Below the pieces are notes generated by a model. The model was not told where the DNA came from, made no database searches, and was given only the letters and a program-made list of their open reading frames with translations. The position numbers and the translations under genes are program-made. A DNA stretch of 25,951 bases from the IMG/VR virus record IMGVR_UViG_3300031749_000031, positions 1 to 25,951 of that record. The stretch is one strand, 5' to 3'. Source of the stretch: a virus. Shown in pieces: positions 20,196 to 25,951 of the stretch. The number at the start of each line of letters is the position of its first letter. Position 1 is the first letter of the stretch.

Positions 20196-22193
20196 TTACC
20201 TCTTCGTAATGCCCCGGCGTCGCTGGTCAGGCTTTGTGGCAGAATGGAAGGTACTCAGGGCCTTTAGAATCTCGGCAATGCGCTTCGCGTCCAGACCACT
20301 TATCTCGGCCTTGATCTTCTCCATCTCCCCGATTGCCTTCACCCTGTCGAGCAGGGCCTGGGCGATCTCCGTCTCCACCTTCTGGTCGTTTAGCTTGGCC
20401 GAAGAAATCCTGGCCTGGGCCTCGGCCATCGTCAAATACTGGACAACCTGTTGTGCCTCAAGCTGGGCCTTGGCCATTTCGGCATTGGCCTGTTCCTCCC
20501 GCGCCACCACTTCCTTCAGCCGATTCTTGCCCTCCAGTGGTGCTGTGTCGATAATCTCACTCCAGGGGATCGGCGCACCCTGCGCCTTATACTGGAGCAG
20601 TTGGAAGTGGTACATCTCCCGCTGGCTGTCGCTCAAGACCCCCTCGGTGATGTTGACGTTCATCCGGGGAAAAGTCTTGTCGAAGAAGCTGGGGGTCGGT
20701 TCCTCGTTGATGATTTGGGCAATCTTGGACGATTGGTAGTGCTTCTGAATCGCGGCAATCAGCTTGTAGCCCAACATCCGCTTAGATTCCCGGTAGTTAT
20801 CAAAAATGTCCTGCAACACCGTGAGACCCGCCGCCTGCCGCAACTTCGACAGCACCCCAGCCACCTCGGTCTGTGGCGAGGAGGGGTCGCCCAGGAGTTC
20901 GTCTGTCACCATGCCGGAATCGAGAAGCATCTTGTCAGCAAGCTCCAGCACCGCAAACAGGCCCTGCGGGATCTGTGGCATCTGGCGGTCTTGGACAGAA
21001 CTCGGATCTTTACCGGCCCTGATCCACAACGGCAACCCGTGGCCCACCTGATAGGCTTGTTCAGGGTTTACCAGGGCATCCTCGGTCAACTTGAGACCAC
21101 CGTAGGCCAATTTGTCGAGAATGTCCTCCAGCTTGGAATACCGCTGGTTGACGATCACCTGGGGGTCGCGCATGGCCCTGATCAGCCCCTGCAACTTCTC
21201 CTCGTGCTTGTCATGCTCCGGGTCAAAATACGCCCATACCGGCACGAAGGGGTAGTCGTCGATCCCCAGGATATCCGGCCCATCGTACATCAACTCCTCC
21301 TCCACCAGGACAATCTGACGCATGGTGGGGATGGGCCGGGAAATGACGGTCATCAACTCAGACATCGGTAGGTTAGTTTTGGGGTCGATGGACTGCATCC
21401 ACTCAGCAAGCTGGCGCCGTGTGCCTCGCCATACAAAATGATCCCCGGTTTGACGATCCACCACCACCTTGCGCTGTTTGGTGTCCCAACGATAGAAGGT
21501 GTCATAGCGCAGAAGGTCTTTCCCATCAATGCCACGCACCCTCGGTGCATAGATGAACTTGCCATCGTTGAACCCCTTGGGGCGGAGCTTGTCAATCTCA
21601 TTGGCCCTGTCTGGCAGGAGTTGTTTACAGGCCCCAGGGGATAAGAACTTGCGCTCGATAATGTATCCGCAATCCTCCAGGGACAGCTTGGTTGTCGAGG
21701 GGTCAATCACAAACTCGTTGTGGGCCTTCCTGGCAAAGCGGAGGTCGCCGGAGATGAGGTCGTCCTTGTAGTCAACGTAGATCTCCACCAAGTTGAGACC
21801 AACCTTCAAGGCACCCGAGAAAGCCTGAGACATAGTGAGGTAGCCGCCATACCGCTTCGACATCTCGAACTGTAGAACGGCCGACATCTGGCTGGCAGTC
21901 TTGGCCTCCAACTCACTCAGTTGGTTCATGGCCAGGGCAATGGGGTCTGCCTTTATGGCCAGCCGGTGCTTCCTCTGAAAGCCCTCGACCAGCTTAATGA
22001 CACGCCTCACCTTGTTGATGGTCTTCAACTCCCGGCGTGTGTTTTGAGCAAACTGCCTGTCAGATGCACTCCACTGGTCGCCCACGAAATACTTCATATC
22101 AGTCCTGGCTTCCAGCATCCACCGGCCCCAGTGCTGAATGGCATTGTCGTAGGCTTGATTGAATTCCTGAACGATTTCCTTGTTACTCGACAA
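20196..22193 (-). CDS. Portal protein, P22-like
   Basis: The product is 665 residues. It has the portal opening typical of the P22-like class: FNQAYDNAIQHWGRW, KYFVGDQWSASDR, then NKVRRVIKLVEGFQRKHR and later YVDYKDDLISGDLRF. The C-terminal third is a long Gln/Ala/Glu-rich helix, as in the P22 barrel region. The start is a TTG at 22193, five bases after the upstream stop, with AAGGGG upstream; an in-frame ATG at 22250 would overlap the previous gene and add an unrelated segment. It forms the dodecameric DNA channel and docks with TerL and the neck proteins. Confidence 0.9.
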   Translation of the reverse strand: MSSNKEIVQEFNQAYDNAIQHWGRWMLEARTDMKYFVGDQWSASDRQFAQNTRRELKTINKVRRVIKLVEGFQRKHRLAIKADPIALAMNQLSELEAKTASQMSAVLQFEMSKRYGGYLTMSQAFSGALKVGLNLVEIYVDYKDDLISGDLRFARKAHNEFVIDPSTTKLSLEDCGYIIERKFLSPGACKQLLPDRANEIDKLRPKGFNDGKFIYAPRVRGIDGKDLLRYDTFYRWDTKQRKVVVDRQTGDHFVWRGTRRQLAEWMQSIDPKTNLPMSELMTVISRPIPTMRQIVLVEEELMYDGPDILGIDDYPFVPVWAYFDPEHDKHEEKLQGLIRAMRDPQVIVNQRYSKLEDILDKLAYGGLKLTEDALVNPEQAYQVGHGLPLWIRAGKDPSSVQDRQMPQIPQGLFAVLELADKMLLDSGMVTDELLGDPSSPQTEVAGVLSKLRQAAGLTVLQDIFDNYRESKRMLGYKLIAAIQKHYQSSKIAQIINEEPTPSFFDKTFPRMNVNITEGVLSDSQREMYHFQLLQYKAQGAPIPWSEIIDTAPLEGKNRLKEVVAREEQANAEMAKAQLEAQQVVQYLTMAEAQARISSAKLNDQKVETEIAQALLDRVKAIGEMEKIKAEISGLDAKRIAEILKALSTFHSATKPDQRRRGITKR

Positions 22194-22197
22194 TGGC

Positions 22198-22443
22198 CTA
22201 ACCCCTTGGAAGAGCGTGAAGCCGATACGAGACAACCTGCCCCGTGTCAACCATCACCTCAAGTCCCGCGTAGACATCCCGTCGCAAATGCCGGGAGGTC
22301 ATCGTAGACAGGTGCATTTTTCGGTGGTCGAATGGGTTGATCCAGTACACAAAAACTCCCCTCTCCGGTAACATTCCCGAAACCATCGCAACCGGCATGG
22401 GGGTAAGGGAAGGAACATCTTGCTGGGGGTGGCCATTGCTCAT
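22198..22443 (-). CDS. Small hypothetical protein between TerL and portal
   Basis: The product is 81 residues, MSNGHPQQDVPSLTPMPVAM, with a patterned middle (MLPERGVFVYWINPFDHRKM). It ends in EVMVDTGQVVSYRLHALPRG. GAAGGAG stands ten bases before the ATG. A different minus-strand frame across the same region, starting by GTG at 22516, lacks such a site. The gene runs into the portal start with a four-base gap. Function unknown; a packaging or head accessory is plausible from its place. Confidence 0.6.
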   Translation of the reverse strand: MSNGHPQQDVPSLTPMPVAMVSGMLPERGVFVYWINPFDHRKMHLSTMTSRHLRRDVYAGLEVMVDTGQVVSYRLHALPRG

Positions 22444-22515
22444 AATGGCAACACTCCTTCGAGCGCAAAACAGACCCCTTCACAGAGGCCCAAGGCGTGT
22501 AATGTGGGCAACGCA

Positions 22516-23859
22516 CTATCGTCTTGGCGGGGAATAGCGTTCATCAAGGTTTCGAACATCCTCGATGGTCATGCGATGGCGCGGGTCAGAAACGCGGAGA
22601 CCCATAGCCAAGGTGCGGAACGCATCTGCTCCGTGAGAGGACGCATCGTGGACGGGGCGGGATTTGTAACACCCCCGTTTCTCGTCCCATTCTTTCCGAT
22701 ACTGCTCCAGGTGGTCGATCCCCTCAAGGCACTTTTGTTCGTTGAACCAGCAGAGGGGCAGTAAGCCGCGGACAGCCTCAATGCCGTCCATCAGGTCGTG
22801 CCGGGGCACCACCTGAAAAAAGATGCCAAGGTCAGAGGCAATTTCCAAACGAGTCTTCCCGGTGCCCAACTCCCGCACCTCGATATCGTGCGGGGCATAG
22901 TGGGTTCCATACAGGTAGCCGCCAGCACGCCTCTTCTCCTCCAAGACATTGGCATAGTGGGCAAGACCCTCGCCTGAGGCCTCATAGTAGTCAATCACCC
23001 ACACTTCTCTCCCGACAACCTGTACAAACCAGATTGCAGTGCTGTCGTGCATCCCCAAGTCCCAGGCAGTGTGAACGGGGAGATTCTTGTCAACCGGGAA
23101 GTCCCGGATACGCCCGTCGTGTCTGGCCTTGTCCATCAAAGCCCCATAGTACGCACCAGTCAAGGGTGCATTCCAACTGCAAAAAAACTCCTGTTGAATC
23201 AACTCCTCAGACATCCCGGCATCACGCTCTTCCTGAATGTCCTGGGCGGTCAGCACCTTGGTGTCAAAGACCGTCAACATTTCGCAAAACCACGCAGGAT
23301 TGCTCTTCGCCATGTTGAACAGCTTGTAACCGTGGTTCTTGCCGCGTGGGGTGTAGAGGAACACAGCCCATCCATCGTTCTCCCTGAGGATCGGACGAAC
23401 GTAATCCCAAGCCTGTGGGTGCTGGAGAGAAAACTCAGAGAACACGCACCCCACAGGGTTGGTGCCTACAATGGAGTCAATGTCGTCTGTCCCAACCACC
23501 TGAAACAAGGAACCAGAAGTGGTCTCAATCTTCATCTCCTGGTTGTTCCTGGTGGCAATGGCTTCGGGGGGAATGTAGTCGAGGAACCTGCGCCCCGTCT
23601 TGTCACGCCCGTCCCAAATGATCTTCCGGCCCTGTTTATACGTCGGAAGGAAATGGTAATAGACACCGGGGCGGCGCAACATCTCGGGAACTAACAGCCC
23701 AGCCAGGGCTGTAAGATCCTTCCCGGCCCGCCGGTGCCAAACCGCCACCCCCCTCTTCGTGCCGCCAGGGAGACCAAGCACCCCCCTCCCCATGGCAGTA
23801 AGAAAGGGGACTTGGTAAAAGCGCGGCTCAAACAGGTACGGGACTTTGATTTTTGCCAT
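22516..23859 (-). CDS. Terminase large subunit
   Basis: The product is 447 residues. It is the DNA-packaging motor with ATPase and nuclease domains. The Walker A-like WHRRAGKDLTA lies at about 41-51, Walker B with catalytic Glu in GCVFSEFSL at about 137-145, and the coupling motif YTPRGKNH at about 169-176. In the RNase H-like nuclease part, acidic residues lie at Asp267 (HTAWDLGMHDS), Asp290 and in HDASSHGADAF (about 404-414). Its size and the absence of an intein or split are normal. It ends in TAG, 72 bases before the next gene. No strong ribosome binding site precedes the ATG, and the six-base gap to the upstream gene suggests coupling. Confidence 0.95.
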   Translation of the reverse strand: MAKIKVPYLFEPRFYQVPFLTAMGRGVLGLPGGTKRGVAVWHRRAGKDLTALAGLLVPEMLRRPGVYYHFLPTYKQGRKIIWDGRDKTGRRFLDYIPPEAIATRNNQEMKIETTSGSLFQVVGTDDIDSIVGTNPVGCVFSEFSLQHPQAWDYVRPILRENDGWAVFLYTPRGKNHGYKLFNMAKSNPAWFCEMLTVFDTKVLTAQDIQEERDAGMSEELIQQEFFCSWNAPLTGAYYGALMDKARHDGRIRDFPVDKNLPVHTAWDLGMHDSTAIWFVQVVGREVWVIDYYEASGEGLAHYANVLEEKRRAGGYLYGTHYAPHDIEVRELGTGKTRLEIASDLGIFFQVVPRHDLMDGIEAVRGLLPLCWFNEQKCLEGIDHLEQYRKEWDEKRGCYKSRPVHDASSHGADAFRTLAMGLRVSDPRHRMTIEDVRNLDERYSPPRR

Positions 23860-23865
23860 GCGGTC

Positions 23866-24366
23866 TTACTTGTTGATGTCCACCCAGCCATTGGTATCAG
23901 ACACATACTTCACCAGAATCCCGACCCGGATGTCATTGTTGGGGCCGGAGGCGTCGTCGATCGTGTGGTCGTCGACGATATACATGGCGCTCCCTACCAT
24001 GGCCTGGGTGATGCTGAGGGCGTCGAATTCAAAAATGCCAGTGCGGGCAACGGTGATCCATTTGTCACCATTGGCCCCGCCGGTGTTATCCATCACACCG
24101 TCACCATTACTGGGGCACCAGGCCACGCCCAAAAACTTCAGACCAACGGCGTCCGCGCCAGGTATCGCGTAGCCATTAGTGTTAGCGCATACCAAGGCAC
24201 CATGGTAAATCTTCGCATTCGCGGCCATCGGGAAATGGAAAAACTCACCATTGGTGCACTGAAAATCCCTCTTTGCTGTTAAGCCGCCATGACCATCTCC
24301 TCTCGCACCGCCACGTGGCGGCATCAAAGGTTTATTTGACCCTGACTTCCCTTGGGTCATCTTCAT
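23866..24366 (-). CDS. Capsid cement/decoration protein (DUF2190-like)
   Basis: The product is about 166 residues. Its core matches the small beta-rich capsid cement proteins I know as DUF2190-like: AANAKIYHGALVCANTNGYA, then VGLKFLGVAW, NTGGANGDKWITVARTGIFE, and VGSAMYIVDD, ending IRVGILVKYVS. These proteins clamp the outside of HK97-type shells. An N-terminal basic stretch (GKSGSNKPLMPPRGGARG) may be a linker. The start is uncertain between ATGs at 24366 and 24360 and an internal one; the first has GGGGG upstream. The gene lies before TerL and not beside the major capsid gene, which is uncommon. Confidence 0.7.
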   Translation of the reverse strand: MKMTQGKSGSNKPLMPPRGGARGDGHGGLTAKRDFQCTNGEFFHFPMAANAKIYHGALVCANTNGYAIPGADAVGLKFLGVAWCPSNGDGVMDNTGGANGDKWITVARTGIFEFDALSITQAMVGSAMYIVDDHTIDDASGPNNDIRVGILVKYVSDTNGWVDINK

Positions 24367-24523
24367 CTGGGTAAAACCCCCAGTTGAAATAAAAAAACTC
24401 CCATATGAGCGACTTCCACTCGGGAAATGCCTCGGCAAACTGACTTGCCTGATGACAAGCAGTGCTAAGGCAATTCTGAATGACCAGGATCGGTGCAAGA
24501 GCAGCGACTTCCTTGAGGGTCAT
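24332..24523 (-). CDS. Small acidic protein, ATGA-coupled
   Basis: The product is 63 residues, beginning MTLKEVAALAPILVIQ and ending with an aromatic and acidic stretch (IWEFFYFNWGFYPDEDD, then PREVRVK). The ATG at 24523 overlaps the upstream stop as ATGA and has a GGAG-rich lead (GGGAGTGTGGGGGA). A longer frame beginning at 24649 overlaps the previous gene much more and is less likely. Function is unknown. It is one of three coupled small genes between the tRNA and the cement gene. Confidence 0.55.
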   Translation of the reverse strand: MTLKEVAALAPILVIQNCLSTACHQASQFAEAFPEWKSLIWEFFYFNWGFYPDEDDPREVRVK

Positions 24524-24777
24524 TCCCCCACACTCCCTACAAAACCAGACATCTTCATGGCAGTCGTGGGCACCCTCTTCCACTTCGGCAAAGCCTCTAC
24601 GGTGGCTCTGTAAATGGCCGTTACGGCACAGTGGAGACAGTTCATGCAAATCTCCAGGGAAGGCGCAACAGGAGTCTTGATCACCGCAACACTACCCGGT
24701 TCACCGCACAGGGCACAGCAGGTGTCGTTCTCAAACCTACCCCCTACCCACCGGTTGAGCTTGGCACCAAAACTCAC
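24520..24777 (-). CDS. Small zinc-ribbon-like protein, GTGA-coupled
   Basis: The product is 85 residues from GTG at 24777, whose TGA overlap with the previous stop (GTGA) decides the start; a frame from 24825 is longer but has no good site. It has two Cys pairs, CCALCGEP and EICMNCLHC, spaced as in a zinc ribbon. The helical remainder (AVTAIYRATVEALPKWKRV) carries basic residues. Nucleic-acid binding is a reasonable guess; the family is not recognised. Confidence 0.6.
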   Translation of the reverse strand: MSFGAKLNRWVGGRFENDTCCALCGEPGSVAVIKTPVAPSLEICMNCLHCAVTAIYRATVEALPKWKRVPTTAMKMSGFVGSVGE

Positions 24778-25226
24778 TCGGCCATCCCAGGAATCGGGTA
24801 CTTGCATATGTTCAGAATATTGCACCGGGGAATGCGGATCAGATTCCGCACATATGGTTCATACTCCTGCTCAGGGCAATAGCAACGCGCCAAACACACC
24901 ACCCGCTCGGTCTCGTGCAACAGGATGCCAGCCGAATGGATTAGCATCCCAGGTTCCTCCTCCACATCTTCCAGATAGTGCTGACCATCCACCGAGAACG
25001 CATCCATCCAAGTTACACAGGCGAAATGCGTCGGAAGGCCAACAGGTTCCTTCCCGGCAGCACCAGCCCCGCGCAACTCATTGTCACGGACACAGTCAAA
25101 CGTGTCCTGCGCCGCCTTAATATCAGAGGCAGCGACCCGCTGCCCTGGATAGCAACCAGGGCAATACCTGGTCAAATATTGGCCGTGCTGGGGGCAATCG
25201 CGAACACCAAAACTGGGATTTGGCAT
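24774..25226 (-). CDS. Hypothetical phage protein with N-terminal Cys/His cluster
   Basis: The product is 150 residues. It starts MPNPSFGVRDCPQHGQYLTR, then YCPGCYPG, giving a C-x2-H and C-x2-C pattern that suggests one zinc. The main body contains THFACVTWMDAFSVDGQHYL and AGILLHETERVVCLARCY, followed by PYVRNLIRIPRCN. This second part resembles small phage proteins often found near early or head genes, but I do not recognise a named domain. Its ATG lies 11 bases after the CCA end of the tRNA-Tyr, with CAGGAG in that gap. Operon position suggests a late-gene role. Confidence 0.6.
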   Translation of the reverse strand: MPNPSFGVRDCPQHGQYLTRYCPGCYPGQRVAASDIKAAQDTFDCVRDNELRGAGAAGKEPVGLPTHFACVTWMDAFSVDGQHYLEDVEEEPGMLIHSAGILLHETERVVCLARCYCPEQEYEPYVRNLIRIPRCNILNICKYPIPGMAE

Positions 25227-25237
25227 GGGAGCTCCTG

Positions 25238-25321
25238 TGGTGGGTCGGGAAGGAATCGAACCTTCAAGCTCATGCAACCTCGGGGTTACAGCCCGGTGCC
25301 TTACCTTTCAGCCACCGACCC
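25238..25321 (-). tRNA. tRNA-Tyr(GTA)
   Basis: An 84-base gene. Acceptor strands GGGTCGG and CCGACCC pair perfectly, discriminator A is followed by encoded CCA, and the T-arm is GAAGG, TTCGATT, CCTTC. The anticodon loop is CTGTAAC (anticodon GTA) on a stem with four Watson-Crick pairs and one mismatch at the base. There is a long variable arm, as in class II tRNAs, which fits Tyr. The D-arm is short with wobble pairs. It is embedded in the late operon, only 11 bases before the next start codon. It likely supplements host tRNA for late translation. Confidence 0.88.
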
Positions 25322-25480
25322 TTGTGAAGTTGTGAAGAACCAAAATGTGTCCGGGGGAATTTTGGGAGGGGCCCCAGTGCGCCCCCCACCCCCCTCGAAT
25401 GGGGGAAGCGGGGGCACGGCAGGGGCAAGCTGGTGGCTGATTTTTTCCACCTTTTCCTGGTAACCAAGCAAATCTTCCAA
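25301..25480 (-). CDS. Doubtful 59-codon Pro/Gly-rich ORF upstream of the tRNA
   Basis: From a TTG at 25480 the frame reads MEDLLGYQEKVEKISHQLAP, then a Pro- and Gly-rich stretch (VPPLPPFEGGGGRTGAPP), and ends inside the tRNA. The first part looks protein-like, but there is no ribosome binding site. The region also has very C- or G-rich DNA at about 25372-25420. Together with the repeats at 25485-25506 it makes up the otherwise gene-free stretch between the tRNA and the gene ending at 25524. Confidence 0.2.
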   Translation of the reverse strand: MEDLLGYQEKVEKISHQLAPAVPPLPPFEGGGGRTGAPPKIPPDTFWFFTTSQGSVAER

Positions 25481-25484
25481 CAGA

Positions 25485-25506
25485 TAAGCACAAAAATTAG
25501 CACAAA
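25485..25506 (-). repeat. Distant pair of attP-arm-type decamers
   Basis: On the minus strand TTTGTGCTAA (25497-25506) and TTTGTGCTTA (25485-25494) stand twelve bases apart, the same sequence and spacing as the pair on each attP arm, in the opposite orientation. The site is non-coding, between two late genes. Confidence 0.5.
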
Positions 25507-25523
25507 AGAAAAGACAAGTATTG

Positions 25524-25862
25524 CTAACTGTCTGATAAGACTATTATTTCGTCGTCAGGCATTCTGCTACCTAAGCAGGTTGGTTCTTCTGGCAAGGGCT
25601 GGGGCAAGGGCTGGCCGTCCTGACCAAGGACAAACTGTTGCTCACCAACTTGGTAAACCAGAGCGAAGGAAACTCCCTCAGACGCAGACAATTCCACAGG
25701 TTTGGGAATTACTCTGGGAAGTAGGCCGGTGTAAAACTCCCTAGGGTTTTCCTTCGCCCAGTTAACAAGAGAATACGGCCTGCCATCCTCTTGTAACTCG
25801 TTGAAAGTTCGAAAGATTGCGTCCCTGAGCGCCTGTGTCTGCTCTCTTGTAGTCTTTTTCAT
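25524..25862 (-). CDS. Possible terminase small subunit
   Basis: The product is 112 residues. The N-terminal half (MKKTTREQTQALRDAIFRTF, then YSLVNWAKENPREFYTGLLP RVIP) resembles the short helical phage proteins that carry NP-x-FY-x-LL-x-K/R-xx-P and often precede large terminases, where they recognise the packaging site. The C-terminal half (VELSASEGVSFALVYQVGEQ and a Pro-rich acidic end) is not familiar. It is the first gene of the visible late operon, ahead of TerL. A short HTH-like regulator is the alternative. Confidence 0.5.
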   Translation of the reverse strand: MKKTTREQTQALRDAIFRTFNELQEDGRPYSLVNWAKENPREFYTGLLPRVIPKPVELSASEGVSFALVYQVGEQQFVLGQDGQPLPQPLPEEPTCLGSRMPDDEIIVLSDS

Positions 25863-25905
25863 AATAATTTCAACACCTTACCCAACTTGTTCACAAGTGC
25901 ACAAG

Positions 25906-25947
25906 AGCATAACTTTTTCATAACTTTGACCAAAAATTCCATAACTC
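25906..25947 (-). promoter_or_regulatory. Candidate late promoter with phased operator repeats
   Basis: On the minus strand TTGGTC and TATGCT are separated by 16 bases, giving a plausible sigma70-type promoter 44 bases upstream of the small-terminase-like start. AGTTATG-type octamers recur at 25908-25915, 25919-25926 and 25940-25947, spaced 11 and 21 bases, about one and two helical turns. That phasing suggests operator sites for a protein on one face of the DNA. A further short inverted repeat (CTTGT...ACAAG) lies at about 25887-25906. Confidence 0.35.
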
Positions 25948-25951
25948 CACA

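Noticed and set aside
22259-22516. Minus-strand frame from a GTG overlapping the TerL stop
   Set aside because: The alternative frame starting at 22443 has a good ribosome binding site (AAGGAG) and a better-patterned product.
25238-25321. Amber suppressor tRNA that could read the TAG at 19390
   Set aside because: The anticodon loop CTGTAAC places GTA at positions 34-36, so it reads normal tyrosine codons; a suppressor would need CTA.
1-25951. Window-wide TAG reassignment
   Set aside because: TerL and the gene at 22198-22443 end with TAG at natural lengths, and other genes show no internal TAG.
1-25951. CRISPR array or insertion sequence
   Set aside because: No regular 25-40 base repeats with spacers, and no transposase-like frame with terminal inverted repeats were seen.

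Overview
The window looks like the structural half of a temperate, short-tailed (podovirus-like) phage genome of a Gram-negative host. The evidence is a P22-type portal, a large terminase, a major capsid protein of the N4-gp56 family, a scaffold, a cement protein, a propeller-type tail protein, a very large ejection-type protein, lipoproteins and small membrane proteins of a lysis cassette, and a tyrosine integrase next to a tRNA-derived attachment core. GC content is moderately high. The dnaN type and the tRNA-Lys core would fit a deltaproteobacterial (Desulfobacterota-like) host, but that is only an impression.

Plus strand, 1-2430: the end of dnaN (sliding clamp, cut by the window edge), a helix-turn-helix excisionase-like gene, a tyrosine integrase and a small coupled ORF. 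At 2375-2595 lies what reads as a complete attP. Its core is the 3' half of a tRNA-Lys(TTT) gene ending in CCA, followed by a tRNA-type terminator, with copies of a TTTGTGCTAA repeat on both sides. Repeats on both arms argue for an unintegrated (virion, circular or excised) molecule, and so for dnaN being carried by the phage.

Minus strand, 25862 down to 2592: one long, tightly packed late operon, with many 1-4 base start/stop overlaps. In transcription order: a small terminase-like gene, a tRNA-Tyr(GTA), three small coupled Cys-containing or acidic genes, a cement protein, TerL, a small gene, the portal, two small genes, a probable tRNA-Trp remnant, a virion-type gene split by an in-frame amber codon, scaffold, major capsid, two head-completion or connector candidates, a tail collar/fibre-like protein, a Cys-rich protein, a propeller tail protein, a jelly-roll fibre protein, a PurD-like ATP-grasp enzyme, a GNAT-like protein, two internal/ejection candidates, an 1813-residue protein with two predicted peptidase domains, then the lysis cassette (TM plus coiled coil, holin-like, broken small gene, lipoprotein, mini-lipoprotein, two-TM protein). 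The late operon and the integrase operon converge on a hairpin at 2437-2473 that can terminate both.

The most notable points are the PurD-like ligase plus acetyltransferase inside the tail module, the amber codon in a gene with a perfect ribosome binding site, the dual-peptidase giant protein with FDIP(G/N)Y repeats, a phage-borne dnaN, and a distant second site for the attP repeat near 25.5 kb. I saw no CRISPR array, no insertion sequence, no separate endolysin and no repressor.
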